This document shows positions 34,306 to 43,967 of a DNA stretch of 64,000 bases, in pieces (position 1 is the first letter of the stretch; each line of letters begins with the position of its first letter). Made by a program: the position numbers and the translations under genes. Source of the DNA: Planctomycetaceae bacterium (lineage in GTDB: Bacteria > Planctomycetota > Planctomycetia > Planctomycetales > Planctomycetaceae); the NCBI GenBank assembly GCA_021732995.1, contig JAKFWA010000086.1:62001-126000 (forward strand). Direction: 5' to 3'. Below the pieces are notes generated by a model, which ran no database searches, was not told where the DNA came from, and saw only the letters and a list, made by a program, of their open reading frames with translations.

Positions 34306-35424
34306 ATGCGCCTTCATGTGACACTTGCCGCAGGTCTGTTCATCGCGCTGTCATCGCTTGTTGGTGCGCAGGCGGGTGACAAGCCGCAGTACGAGCTTGG
34401 GGAGATCAGCATTCCCCCGGCTGCTGCTGATGAGCCCAAACTGGAGAAGGTTTCGGTGACTCTGGCCGAGAAATATCTCGATCAGGGAGCACAGGCCTGG
34501 AGTGGTCAGCGGAAATGTGTCAGTTGCCATTCCAACGGCACCTATATGACCGTGCGACCCGCGCTGTCGCCGACGATGGGCAAACCGAACGAAGCGCATC
34601 GGGCGTTCTTCGCGGAGACTCTGAAGACGCAACTCGCTGAAGAACGCAAGAAACTGAAGCAGTCCACACGACCGGCTCAGGTCATCTATACCGCTGCGGG
34701 ATTGGCGGAGTGGGATGCTCACGTAACCCGGCAGCTTTCAGCGGAGACCGAACAGGCACTCGCGCTGATGTTCGAGATTCAGACTGACAAGGGCACTTGG
34801 GGAACGCTCGATTGCTGGCCGCCGTATGAATCAGATGCCTTTCATGAGGCGACCGTAGCGGCGATGGCTGTCGCTGCTGCACCTGGCTGGCTGGAGAAGA
34901 TCACAGCTGCGAAGGATGAGAAGCTATTGTACTCGGTTGCGAAGCTGCAGAACTACTTGCGATCTGAACCGCCCCCGCACGACTACGGACGCACGCTCTT
35001 GTTGTGGGCGAGCGTGCGGATGAAGGGGCTGCTCCCGGAGTCGCAGCAACGTGAATTGGTTGATGTGGTCGCGAAGCAGCAGAGAGAGGATGGCGGCTGG
35101 TCGATCCGCACCTTCGCCGCGCCGGAAGCGTGAGGTGGAGGTAACCGTGCCGGAAAACTCAAGGCAGAACCGGAATTCACCAATCCGCCGAGTGACGGAC
35201 ACATGACCGGCCTGGCGGTCATTGTGCTCCGCGAGGCTGGTGTTCCAGCGAGTGACCCTCGCGTCCAGAAGGGCGTGGCATGGTTGAAGGCCAATCAGCG
35301 CGCTTCCGGTCGTTGGTGGACGCGGTCGCTCAATACGGACTCGTGGCACTTCATCACCTACAGTGGGACCGCGTTTCCGCTGTTGGCGCTGCAGTTGTGT
35401 GATTCTTTGCCAACGGGCGAATGA
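34306..35424 (+). pseudogene. haem-c-motif squalene-cyclase-like repeat protein interrupted by one in-frame TGA
   Basis: The start at 34306 has AGGAG at a good distance and gives a signal peptide (MRLHVTLAAGLFIALSSLVGAQA). A haem-type motif CVSCH follows near residue 75, then prenyltransferase/squalene-cyclase alpha-barrel repeats (EDGGWSIRTF). At 35131-35133 a TGA stops the frame after APEA. The same frame then stays open to 35424 and encodes the expected last repeats (GHMTGLAVIVLREAG, QKGVAWLKANQRASGRWW, then GTAFPLLALQL). Exactly one base (TGG to TGA at a likely Trp) would restore a full protein. This could be a young nonsense mutation, a sequence error or readthrough. Homologues of this type usually carry no such stop. 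Selenocysteine use is unlikely because the position suits Trp. Confidence 0.8.
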
Positions 35425-35479
35425 CCTTTTGCGAGTTACTACCGATGTCAGTGCTGCCCAAGATGATGAGCTGTCGACG

Positions 35480-36661
35480 ATGAGCCGTGGATTTGACGAA
35501 TGGCTGACGACGCAGCTGGATGATCTGGAGCGTGAAGGACTCAAGCGAACGCGGCGCGTTGTCACGTCAGAGCCAGATGCCTGGTGTGTGATTGAAGGGC
35601 GTCGCTTGCGCAATCTGGCGTCGAACGACTACTTGAATCTGGCGCACGATCCGCGAGTGATTGCGGCAGCGCAAGACGCGTTACGATCAGGCGTGGGGGC
35701 TGGCGCGAGTGCTCTCGTGAGTGGTCGCTCACCGTGGCACGAGGAGTTGGAGCAGACCATCGCCAACTTCGAAGGGACCGAAGCGGCCTTGTTGTTCCCG
35801 ACAGGCTTCGCGGCGAATGTTGGCACGTTGCGAGCGCTGGTTGCCCCGGAAGATACGGTGTTTTGCGACCGGCTGAATCATGCCAGCTTGATCGATGGTT
35901 GTCGGCAAAGTCAGGCTCGAATGCGGGTCTATCGACACGAGGAGCTGGATGTTCTTGAACGAGAGCTGAAGCGTTCCACGTCGACAGCACGGCGCTGGAT
36001 TGTGACCGATTCGGTCTTCAGTATGGATGGTACCTTGGCGCCACTGAGCGACTTGTGTGACCTCGCCGAACGCTTCGACGCCTCCGTGATTGTGGACGAG
36101 GCACATGGTACTGGTGTGTTTGGGGAACTTGGCCGAGGCGTGTGCGAGCTGACGCAGACCGAGCACCGCGTTGCAGTCCGTATCGGTACGTTGAGCAAGG
36201 CTGTGGGAACACTGGGAGGCTTCGTGGTGGGGTCTCGGAAACTGGTTGACTGGTTGTGGAATGCAGCCCGCACGCAGGTGTTTTCGACCGCGTTGCCACC
36301 AGCGATTTGTGCCGCCGCGAACGCCGCGTTTCAAATCATTCAGGCCGAGCCCCAACGGCGTCGGCATTTGCTGGCCATCTCGCAGCAATTGAAGGATGAG
36401 CTGAGTTCGTTGAGTGGCTGGTCTGTTGTGGCTGGCTCCGTCGGACCGATTGTCCCGATCGTGATTGGTGAGCCGACAGTAGCCACCGCCGCGTCCAAAC
36501 AATTGCTCGAACACGGCCTTCTGGTTCCGGCTATTCGACCGCCGACAGTCCGACGCGGCACCAGCAGGCTTCGCATCTCTTTGACAACGGCGTTTCAATC
36601 TGCGGAGATCTCTGAACTTGCCGCGGTCATTCGTTCGATTGCTGACGCGGCATCAACTTGA
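35480..36661 (+). CDS. bioF: 8-amino-7-oxononanoate synthase-like alpha-oxoamine synthase
   Basis: About 393 residues from ATG 35480; the upstream in-frame ATG at 35363 would run back into the previous gene's end. Alpha-oxoamine-synthase family features are clear: NLASNDYLNLAHDPRV, GAGASALVSGRSPWHEELEQ, FPTGFAANVGTL, DRLNHASLIDGCR, VTDSVFSMDGTLAPL, VDEAHGTGVFGELGRGV and the PLP-lysine motif GTLSKAVGTLGG (K240). It probably condenses pimeloyl-ACP/CoA with alanine in biotin synthesis. Glycine C-acetyltransferase or serine palmitoyltransferase cannot be excluded by eye. No other biotin gene is adjacent. Confidence 0.87.
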   Translation: MSRGFDEWLTTQLDDLEREGLKRTRRVVTSEPDAWCVIEGRRLRNLASNDYLNLAHDPRVIAAAQDALRSGVGAGASALVSGRSPWHEELEQTIANFEGTEAALLFPTGFAANVGTLRALVAPEDTVFCDRLNHASLIDGCRQSQARMRVYRHEELDVLERELKRSTSTARRWIVTDSVFSMDGTLAPLSDLCDLAERFDASVIVDEAHGTGVFGELGRGVCELTQTEHRVAVRIGTLSKAVGTLGGFVVGSRKLVDWLWNAARTQVFSTALPPAICAAANAAFQIIQAEPQRRRHLLAISQQLKDELSSLSGWSVVAGSVGPIVPIVIGEPTVATAASKQLLEHGLLVPAIRPPTVRRGTSRLRISLTTAFQSAEISELAAVIRSIADAAST

Positions 36662-36712
36662 ACGCGGTTCGGGAATAGATTCACTCGACGGTAAATATTG
36701 AGGAGAACCGGC

Positions 36713-38416
36713 ATGACACGATTGTGGCTCAGTAGTGGCTTGCTGCTGGTTCTCGCACTCGCCTCTCACGCAGTCGCGCAAGAGCGTGTCGTCGTTCCAT
36801 ATGGAGTGACTCGCGAACAGGCCAAGCTGATTGCTGACCTTGATCGCAGCATGCTGGATGTGGGCAGTGTGAAGAGTCGCGTCCTGCTGATTGGCGGAAC
36901 CGACGGAAAACGCACGACAACAGAAATCGTTAACCAACTGGTCGTTGAGCTGCAGAAGCTGGTGCAAGACGAGAAGGGTATCAGCGAACGGATCAGCATC
37001 AGCTCCATCACGCAGCCGTATCCTCACGGATTGGCCGCACCGTTGGCGTTTCCTCCGACTGCCAAGGCTTACGACGATGCAACTCAACCTGAGTCCATTT
37101 ATCTTTGGCGCTGGCTGGGCATGCTGGCTCCCGACATGGTGATCGAGCTTGTGCCCGGCGAGCAGTTCAGTGTCACGACCGCGAAGTCACAGGGTGTCGG
37201 CTTTCAGTTTATTGAGTTCTTGCATCCTGAGAGAGAATCCAACTCACAGAGTTTCATTGCGTCGCTCTGTCAGAATTCCCCAAGTGACCTGGCGCCCGTT
37301 GGTGCTCTTCGAGTGCAACTGGCTCAGGCCAAGCAACTGCTGCCGGTGTTGAACGCATTTGCGGAAGCGAGGCAGAAATCGCCCGCGCGCGTTGAACTCT
37401 CACGACGTCGGCAACGGTCGCCAATTGAGGTCGCTCGCGAACTGGCCGGCACTTACGGTCAGCAACTCAATGAAGTGGCTTATATCCCGGCGTTGTCTCT
37501 GGTGGGACGCGTCCGTTTGGGAATGCTGACGAATGACGAATCGCAGTTGCGCGACGTGCAGCGCATCGTGCAGCCGTATCTGACGGGCGAAAAGAAGCCT
37601 GCAAAGGCGAACGGTAGCCAGCATGCGGGACATCTCGTCTTCGGCGAATTGCTGGATCGAACTGGTGACAAGAACTACTTGCCGCTGATCAAGGAGGTGG
37701 CCGATCTGGGCTTTGATGATCAAGGAAACATGCGCGAGGCGATGCCCAGTCATTCTGAGATGAGCGATGCGGTGTTCATGGCGCCGCCCATACTCGCTCA
37801 GACCGCGCGGTTGTCGGGTGATGCGAAGTATCGCGACATGGCCATCAAGCACCTGCGGTTCATGGTGAAGTTGAACCAGCGGCCCGATGGTCTGCATCAG
37901 CATTCACCGGTGGCTCCAGATCACACCGCTTGGGGACGCGGCAACGGCTTCGTGACCTTGGGTCTGGTGTTGGCACTTTCCGAATGGCCAGCGTCCGGTC
38001 CGGAGTACGAGGAGTTGCTGAAGCTGTATCGCGATCATCTGGCCGCGATGCTCAAGCATCAGGATGAACTCGGCATGTGGCATCAGGTGGTCGATCATCC
38101 TGAGAGCTATCGCGAATTCACCGTGACGTGCATGACGACGTTCTCGATCGCGCGCGGATTGCGGCGGGGTTGGCTGGATCGAGCAACATTTGAGCCCGTG
38201 GTGCGGCGCGCGTGGCCCAGCATCAATCAACGGATCGGGCTGAAGGGCAGTTTGGTCGATGTTTGCACGGGCACTGGCAAGATGAAGTCGCTCCGAGAGT
38301 ATCTCGATCGCCCGGCAATCCTGGGAAAAGACGATCGGGGCGGGGCGATGGCGTTCCTTGTCAGTACGGAGCTCGCTTTTGCCGAACGCGAAGGCAAGCT
38401 CTCGCTGAATCCGTGA
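36713..38416 (+). CDS. exported GH88/GH105-like unsaturated glucuronyl/rhamnogalacturonyl hydrolase with N-terminal extra domain
   Basis: 567 residues from ATG 36713 with AGGAGAA just upstream; the ATG at 36698 lacks one. The signal peptide is LWLSSGLLLVLALASHAVAQ. Residues about 35-240 are an unrecognised alpha/beta domain (KSRVLLIGGTDGKRTTTEIV, then PDMVIELVPGE). From about 245 the (alpha/alpha)6 barrel of GH88/GH105 follows, with SHSEMSDAVFMAPPILAQTARLSGD (catalytic Asp region) and HTAWGRGNGFVTLGLVLAL, the WGRGNG hallmark. The family hydrolyses the 4,5-unsaturated uronic acid left by polysaccharide lyases. The gene follows bioF with a small gap, which may be coincidental. Confidence 0.88.
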   Translation: MTRLWLSSGLLLVLALASHAVAQERVVVPYGVTREQAKLIADLDRSMLDVGSVKSRVLLIGGTDGKRTTTEIVNQLVVELQKLVQDEKGISERISISSITQPYPHGLAAPLAFPPTAKAYDDATQPESIYLWRWLGMLAPDMVIELVPGEQFSVTTAKSQGVGFQFIEFLHPERESNSQSFIASLCQNSPSDLAPVGALRVQLAQAKQLLPVLNAFAEARQKSPARVELSRRRQRSPIEVARELAGTYGQQLNEVAYIPALSLVGRVRLGMLTNDESQLRDVQRIVQPYLTGEKKPAKANGSQHAGHLVFGELLDRTGDKNYLPLIKEVADLGFDDQGNMREAMPSHSEMSDAVFMAPPILAQTARLSGDAKYRDMAIKHLRFMVKLNQRPDGLHQHSPVAPDHTAWGRGNGFVTLGLVLALSEWPASGPEYEELLKLYRDHLAAMLKHQDELGMWHQVVDHPESYREFTVTCMTTFSIARGLRRGWLDRATFEPVVRRAWPSINQRIGLKGSLVDVCTGTGKMKSLREYLDRPAILGKDDRGGAMAFLVSTELAFAEREGKLSLNP

Positions 38417-38452
38417 TGCCCGCTGCTGATCTGTCAGGCCGAGCCGGATGAA

Positions 38453-39709
38453 TCACTCGGCCACGATCGCGTCGTAGATCAGGCCCTTCACTGCGAACTC
38501 GGTGAGGAACGAATAGGGCATGGTCTGTTCGAGCGTGACCACCGTCAGGTCGTCCTTCGGGGAAGTCCAGTAGTGCGTGCTCGCAGCTCCGCCCCAGCCG
38601 TATTCGCCGAGTCGTCCTTTGGGATCCCAGGCCGACATTTTGGAACGCACGGAGAAGCCTAAGCTGAAGCCAACTCCTTCGCGGATCTCGCCACCAAACT
38701 TGATCCAGCCGACGCTTTCAGGAACCTGATTGATCTTCATCAGCTCAACGGTCTTGGCCGCGAGGATGCGGTTGCCGTCGAGTTCGCCACCCCGTCCGAT
38801 CATGACAAGGAACCGCATGTAATCGCGAGCCGTCGAGACTAGGCCGCCGCCGCCGGATAGCAGTTTGGGATTCTGGCGATAGACACTGACGGCGGGATCG
38901 TCGAGCAGCGTCAATTTGCCCTTGCCGTCCGACGCGTAATTGGTCGCGAAGCGGGCCAACTTGTCTTCAGGAACGAAGAAGGCCGTGTCCTTCATGTCGA
39001 GCGGCTTGAAAATGTGCTGCTGGAAGTAGTCATCCAGTGGCTGCCCTGAGGCTGCTTCCACCACTCGCCCCAGCACATCGGTGGACACGCCGTAGTGCCA
39101 GTCTTTGCTGGGCTCGAATGCCAGCGGGACTTGGCTGAGCCTCTTAGTCATGTCGGCGAGCGTTGATTTTGGATTGAAGATATTCGCTTCCCTAAATGCT
39201 TTATCGGCTGCCGCAATGCCTGAAGTCCCATACGTCAGTCCCGACGTATGTCGCATGAGGTCGCGGACGGTCATCTCCTGTGAAGGAGCGGTCGGACCAT
39301 CTTTGCCGGCGACTGTGGACTCCTTCATCTCGGGCAGATGCTTGGAGACTGGATCGTCGAGTCCGAGCTTGCCTTCGTCATGCAGCTTGAGCGCGGCGAC
39401 AGTCGTGATGGCTTTGGTCATCGAGTAGATGCGGACCATCGTGTCATCACGCATCGGCTTGTTGGCAGCGATGTCCATAAGGCCGTGAGATTGCAGATGC
39501 ACGACCTTCCCGCGACGGGCGATCATCACGATGCCACCCGCCAGCTTCTTGTCCTTGACGAGTTCGTCCATCGTTGCACTGACTTTGGCGAGCTTTTCGG
39601 ACGACATCCCGACTTCTTCCGGCTTCGCGGTTGGCAGTTCCCCCGCCAGCGCGGAACTCGCAACTAAGCCCAGCAAGAGAGTGGTCCAACCCGGCAGATG
39701 TTTGATCAT
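38453..39709 (-). CDS. exported serine hydrolase (beta-lactamase/transpeptidase, class C-like)
   Basis: 418 residues with a signal peptide (LPGWTTLLLGLVASSALA). Class-C-type motifs: SMTK nucleophile (YSMTKAITTVAAL), tyrosine motif WHYGVSTDVLGRVVEA in the YxN region, and the C-terminal WGGAASTHYW near the third motif. The family includes esterases, D-aminopeptidases and EstB-like enzymes as well as beta-lactamases, so the substrate is open. AAGGAA sits 8 nt before the ATG. It converges on the GH88/GH105 gene with a 36-bp gap. Confidence 0.9.
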   Translation of the reverse strand: MIKHLPGWTTLLLGLVASSALAGELPTAKPEEVGMSSEKLAKVSATMDELVKDKKLAGGIVMIARRGKVVHLQSHGLMDIAANKPMRDDTMVRIYSMTKAITTVAALKLHDEGKLGLDDPVSKHLPEMKESTVAGKDGPTAPSQEMTVRDLMRHTSGLTYGTSGIAAADKAFREANIFNPKSTLADMTKRLSQVPLAFEPSKDWHYGVSTDVLGRVVEAASGQPLDDYFQQHIFKPLDMKDTAFFVPEDKLARFATNYASDGKGKLTLLDDPAVSVYRQNPKLLSGGGGLVSTARDYMRFLVMIGRGGELDGNRILAAKTVELMKINQVPESVGWIKFGGEIREGVGFSLGFSVRSKMSAWDPKGRLGEYGWGGAASTHYWTSPKDDLTVVTLEQTMPYSFLTEFAVKGLIYDAIVAE

Positions 39710-40103
39710 GGTTCGAAATTCCTTGAGTTCATTCAGGCCCTAATCGGCGGGCAGGACCATAAGGAATCCCAGCGCGGGCTGCACTCGCGGGTACTCGGTG
39801 CACCACAGCTGAGCAAACGCTGCGCGATCCGTTTGCAATGGCAGATGCTGTAGTCGCTACAGACCGAACATCCTGAAGTCCTTGAATCAACCGACATGGA
39901 TAAACGCCTCCATGTTTGCAACCGCCAGCAGAGGCATATTGCTTTTCGACCTAGCTTTGGTCGACGCAACGCTGTCCGGATCTGGTGTGAACCACGTAAT
40001 GGTTCACTCAAGGTTCGGCAGCGGCCTGGTTGACGCCGTGGTTTCGGACCTTCGCTCGGTTTGTCTCTGCGCGGCGTGTCAGGTGGAAGAAAAGTTCAGA
40101 CTC
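39710..40103. other. upstream region of the Amt-kinase operon
   Basis: About 390 bp between the serine hydrolase (-) and the Amt-kinase gene. It holds an 8-bp dyad (see 39987-40007). An in-frame ATG at 39882 exists, but the encoded 74 residues look non-conserved. No sigma-54-type -24/-12 element was recognised. Confidence 0.45.
39987..40007. promoter_or_regulatory. candidate operator dyad GTGAACCA-N5-TGGTTCAC
   Basis: Perfect 8-bp inverted repeat with a 5-nt spacer, about 97 bp before the ATG at 40104. The size fits a dimeric regulator or an RNA hairpin. Confidence 0.4.
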
Positions 40104-43100
40104 ATGTCGCTGGATAAAGAAACTGTTGATATCGCGTGGGTATTGCTCAGCGCCGCGCTGGTGATGCTCATGCAGGCGGGTTTCTGTTGTCTGGAAACCG
40201 GGATGTCCCGGGCGAAGAGCAGCATCAACGTCGCCATCAAGAACTTGATCGACTTTTGCATTGCCGGGCCGTTGTTCTGGCTGGCCGGCTATGGCCTGAT
40301 GTTCGGGGCCAGTTGGTATGGCATCGTCGGCACCGACAGCTTTGCACTGAGTGCCGAGAGTTCGCCGAAGTTGCTGGCCTTTGTGCTGTTCCAACTCGTG
40401 TTCTGCGGCACATCGACGACGATCATCTCCGGCGCGGTCGCCGAGCGGATCAGCTTTACGGCGTATCTGGTTATCAGCGTGTTTGTGTCCTGCTTCCTGT
40501 ATCCGGTGTTCGGACATTGGGTCTGGGCGGGCACGCAGATCGAACAACCTGCTGGCTGGTTGGCTCGACTGGGCTTCATCGACTTTGCTGGTTCGACGGT
40601 GGTGCACTCGCTGGGCGGCTGGTTTTCGCTGGTGGCCGTGCTGATGCTGGGACCGCGCATCGGGCGCTTCGGCCCGAACGCTCGGCCGATTCACGGGCAT
40701 GATCTGCCTTTAGCCGTGCTTGGCGTCATGCTGCTGTGGTTTGGCTGGTTCGGCTTCAACGGTGGCAGCACTCTGGGACTGTCGCCCAAGATTCCACTGA
40801 TTCTGATGAATACCAATCTGGCGGCGGCCAGCGGCGGCATGGCGGCTCTGATCCTGGCGTGGTTCATCGAGAAACGCCCTTCGGTCGGTGCTTCAATGAA
40901 CGGCGTGCTGGGCGGACTGGTGGGAGTTACCGCATCCTGTCACATCGTTGCTCCGTGGGCGGCTTTGGTCATCGGCGTCACTTCAGGCATCATCAGCGTG
41001 CTCGTCACTTACTGGCTGGAGCGACTGACGATTGATGATGTCGTCGGCGCGATTCCGGTGCACGGTGCTTGCGGTATGTGGGGCACGCTCTGCGTTGCTC
41101 TGTTGGCTGATCCTGCCAACTTCAGTCACGGGATGGGTCGAGGCCAGCAATTGCTGATTCAAAGTACCGGAGCCATCGCATGCTTCGGCTGGGCGTTCGG
41201 GGTGGGCGTTCCGTTTCTGTGGTTGATTAACAAGGTCATTCCGTTGCGAGTGAGTGCTCATGCGGAGCAGCAAGGGTTGAACGTCTCCGAGCACGGAGCC
41301 AGCACCGAACTGGTGGACCTGCTCACCGACATGGTGGACCATTCCAAGAACGCAGAGTTTGCGAAGCCGGTGCATGTCGAACCGAACACGGAAGTTGGAC
41401 AGATCGCGCGAGAGTACAACCATGTGCTGGAACGCGTGCATCAGGAGATTGCCGAGCGTGAGCGCGCTGCAGATGCGTTGCGTCGAGCCGAAGAAAAGTA
41501 CCGCAGCATCTTTGAGAACGCGGTCGAAGGCATCTTCCAGACCTCGCCCGAAGGTCGTTACTTAAGCGTCAATCCTGCGTTGGCACGTATCTACGGTTAT
41601 GACAACGCCGATGACCTGATGCACGGCGTCAACGAGATCCGCACGCAGCTCTATGTGGAAGCCAATCGGCGCGACGATTTCGTGCGGCTGATCGAAGAGT
41701 GCGATGTGATTCATGACTTCCAGTCTGAAGTCCGCCGTAAGGATGGGTCGAAGGTCTGGATCTCGGAGAACGCACGTGCGATTCGGAACGAACAAGGCCA
41801 AGTGCTCTACTACGAGGGCACGGTGGAAGACATCACCGAGCGCCGCAAGCTGCTGGAATGGCAAGCTCAGACTGCGGCGGCCGATGCTTCGAACCGCGCC
41901 AAGAGCACGTTCCTGGCGAAGATGAGCCATGAGATTCGCACACCGCTGAATGGCGTGATTGGCATGCTCGAACTGCTCGCTGGTACCGGGCTCGGGCAGA
42001 AGCAGGACCGTTATGTGCGGATCGCGAAGTCGTCCGCGGATTCGTTGCTGAGCCTGATCAACGACATCCTCGACTTTACGAAGATCGAGGCCGGCAAGCT
42101 GGAGCTTGAGCAGACTGATTTTCATCTGCCGTCGTTGCTGGAAGACATCACCGAGATGTTCAGCCACCGCGCCGAGTCCAAGGGGCTTGAACTGTCGTGT
42201 CACGTGCTGTGCGACGTTCCGCCGGTTGTGGCCGGTGACCCGGAGCGCGTGCGGCAGGTCATTGTGAACCTGCTGGGCAATGCGTTGAAGTTCACCGAGC
42301 GCGGTTCGATCTCCATCAAGGCCAATCTCGTCGAAGCGACGAACGATTGCACCGCAATCCGGATCGCCGTGCGTGACACGGGGGTCGGGATTCCGTTGGA
42401 TCGCCAGCATCGACTCTTTGAGGCTTTCCAGCAGGCGGACGCTTCCATCACCCGCAAGTACGGCGGTACCGGACTTGGCCTGGCGATCTGCAAGCAACTC
42501 GTCGAACTGATGGGCGGCAAAGCGTCGCTCGAAAGTCGCGAGGGCGAAGGTTCGACGTTCTCCATGATCATCCCGTTCGCACGGGCGATTAATCCCGCTC
42601 CGCGGCCGGTCGATCTGCCGAGCGACCTGCGTGGCTTGAGGGTGCTGGCTGTCGACGATCATGAAACGAACCTCGACATCTTGCGGGATCAGTTGACGAG
42701 CTGGGGTTTCCGCTTGTCGACCCTCAACAACCCGCTGGAAGTCATTCCGGCTCTACGGGCGGCTCAGCGCGAAGGCGACGTGTTCCATCTGGTGATTCTT
42801 GATCAGCAGATGCCGGAGCAGGACGGGCTCGATCTGACGAAGGATGTGTCGCGAGAGTTGTGGAATGCTGCTCCCAAGATGCTGATGCTGACGTCGCTCG
42901 ACAACGAGATGAGTCGCGAGCAGATGCGCGATCTGGGACTGGATGGCTACATGACGAAGCCGATCCGCCAGTCGCGATTGTTTGACACCATAATTGACGT
43001 CCTGCACGCCAATCAGATGCCAGGTGCGGTTGCCGAGACGGTGAGTGTGCCGGCCCAACCCGTAATAGCTTCGGGGCAGCGAGTGTTGGTCGCTGAAGAC

Positions 43101-43967
43101 AATGAGATCAATCAGATTGTGACCAGCGAGATGTTGCTGGCCGCGGGTTACGCCTGCGAGCTGGTTTCCAACGGCCGCGAGGCGATCGAAGCCTTGAAAC
43201 GGAACGCCTATGACGTTGTCCTGATGGACTGTCAGATGCCGGAGATGGATGGCTTCGAGGCAACGCAAGCCATACGCAAGCTGCAGGCTACAGGCGAACT
43301 GAAGAATGAAAAGCGTGTTCCGATCATTGCACTGACTGCTAATGCGATCTCGGGCGATCGTGAACGCTGCCTGGCCGCGGGCATGGATGAATACGTTACG
43401 AAGCCGATCTATCCGGAAGCCTTGTTCAAGGCACTCCACACACTGTTGGCGATGGAGCATGTGGCGGAAGTTGCTGAGGTGGCGCTGCCGGCTTGCTGTT
43501 CAGAGATGCCCGTGGCCGCACCGGAAACTTCGAAGGCTGTAGCTCGTCCCGTTGTCACTGTGACAGACGATGAAGGGCATGTAGATCTGGTCATCAACTT
43601 TGCGACCTTGCGCCAGCGCTGTCTGCAGAAGGAAGATCTGATGCAACGTGTGCTGAGCAAGTTCCACAATCGACTCCCGAACGACGTCGCTGCTCTCACG
43701 GCGGCGGTCGAGCAAACAAAATGGGCCGAAGCCGCCTCGCTGGTACATGCTCTAAAGGGTGCAGCAGGCAATGTGTCTGCTGACCGAGTGCGGCGCTGTG
43801 CCGCTGAACTGGAAGCGACAGTGGCGGCTAAAGATGAAATCACATGCGCTAGCAACCTTGAGCGGTTGCAAGAGGCTGCGAGTTCCTTCGGGCAGGAAGT
43901 GTGTGGACTGGTGCTGAGGCATGCGGGAGTGGGGCATTCACTCGAAACTGTAGAGGCTCATTCATGA
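40104..43967 (+). CDS. ammonium-transporter-type sensor hybrid histidine kinase (Amt-PAS-HisKA-HATPase-REC-REC-HPt)
   Basis: 1287 residues from ATG 40104. Residues 1-400 are an Amt/Rh channel fold with QAGFCCLETG, FGHWVWAGTQ, GSTVVHSLGGW (H168), GWFGFNGGSTL and IPVHGACGMWGT (H320), so both pore histidines of Amt proteins are present. A linker coil leads to a PAS domain (about 462-590), HisKA (KMSHEIRTPLNG, H609), HATPase (GNALKFTERG, DTGVGIP, GTGLGLAI), two receiver domains (LDQQMP, D900; MDCQMPEMDG, D1042) and a C-terminal HPt domain (VHALKGAAG, H1215). The predicted role is to sense external ammonium with an Amt module and drive a phosphorelay. Amt-kinase fusions are known from the anammox planctomycete Kuenenia; the BarA-like second half is elaborate. 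It is coupled by an ATGA overlap to the next gene. Confidence 0.95.
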   Translation: MSLDKETVDIAWVLLSAALVMLMQAGFCCLETGMSRAKSSINVAIKNLIDFCIAGPLFWLAGYGLMFGASWYGIVGTDSFALSAESSPKLLAFVLFQLVFCGTSTTIISGAVAERISFTAYLVISVFVSCFLYPVFGHWVWAGTQIEQPAGWLARLGFIDFAGSTVVHSLGGWFSLVAVLMLGPRIGRFGPNARPIHGHDLPLAVLGVMLLWFGWFGFNGGSTLGLSPKIPLILMNTNLAAASGGMAALILAWFIEKRPSVGASMNGVLGGLVGVTASCHIVAPWAALVIGVTSGIISVLVTYWLERLTIDDVVGAIPVHGACGMWGTLCVALLADPANFSHGMGRGQQLLIQSTGAIACFGWAFGVGVPFLWLINKVIPLRVSAHAEQQGLNVSEHGASTELVDLLTDMVDHSKNAEFAKPVHVEPNTEVGQIAREYNHVLERVHQEIAERERAADALRRAEEKYRSIFENAVEGIFQTSPEGRYLSVNPALARIYGYDNADDLMHGVNEIRTQLYVEANRRDDFVRLIEECDVIHDFQSEVRRKDGSKVWISENARAIRNEQGQVLYYEGTVEDITERRKLLEWQAQTAAADASNRAKSTFLAKMSHEIRTPLNGVIGMLELLAGTGLGQKQDRYVRIAKSSADSLLSLINDILDFTKIEAGKLELEQTDFHLPSLLEDITEMFSHRAESKGLELSCHVLCDVPPVVAGDPERVRQVIVNLLGNALKFTERGSISIKANLVEATNDCTAIRIAVRDTGVGIPLDRQHRLFEAFQQADASITRKYGGTGLGLAICKQLVELMGGKASLESREGEGSTFSMIIPFARAINPAPRPVDLPSDLRGLRVLAVDDHETNLDILRDQLTSWGFRLSTLNNPLEVIPALRAAQREGDVFHLVILDQQMPEQDGLDLTKDVSRELWNAAPKMLMLTSLDNEMSREQMRDLGLDGYMTKPIRQSRLFDTIIDVLHANQMPGAVAETVSVPAQPVIASGQRVLVAEDNEINQIVTSEMLLAAGYACELVSNGREAIEALKRNAYDVVLMDCQMPEMDGFEATQAIRKLQATGELKNEKRVPIIALTANAISGDRERCLAAGMDEYVTKPIYPEALFKALHTLLAMEHVAEVAEVALPACCSEMPVAAPETSKAVARPVVTVTDDEGHVDLVINFATLRQRCLQKEDLMQRVLSKFHNRLPNDVAALTAAVEQTKWAEAASLVHALKGAAGNVSADRVRRCAAELEATVAAKDEITCASNLERLQEAASSFGQEVCGLVLRHAGVGHSLETVEAHS

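Noticed and set aside
35131-35133. Selenocysteine at the in-frame TGA
   Set aside because: The position fits a Trp in a cyclase repeat rather than a redox site, and no SECIS-like hairpin was recognised just downstream; the glutathione peroxidase in this window also uses Cys.
39882-40103. N-terminal extension of the Amt-kinase from ATG 39882
   Set aside because: Residues show no signal peptide or Amt similarity and the DNA contains a perfect dyad; ATG 40104 starts right before the first Amt helix.
39710-40103. Sigma-54 promoter before the ammonium-sensor operon
   Set aside because: GG and GC pairs were present but never at the required -24/-12 spacing.
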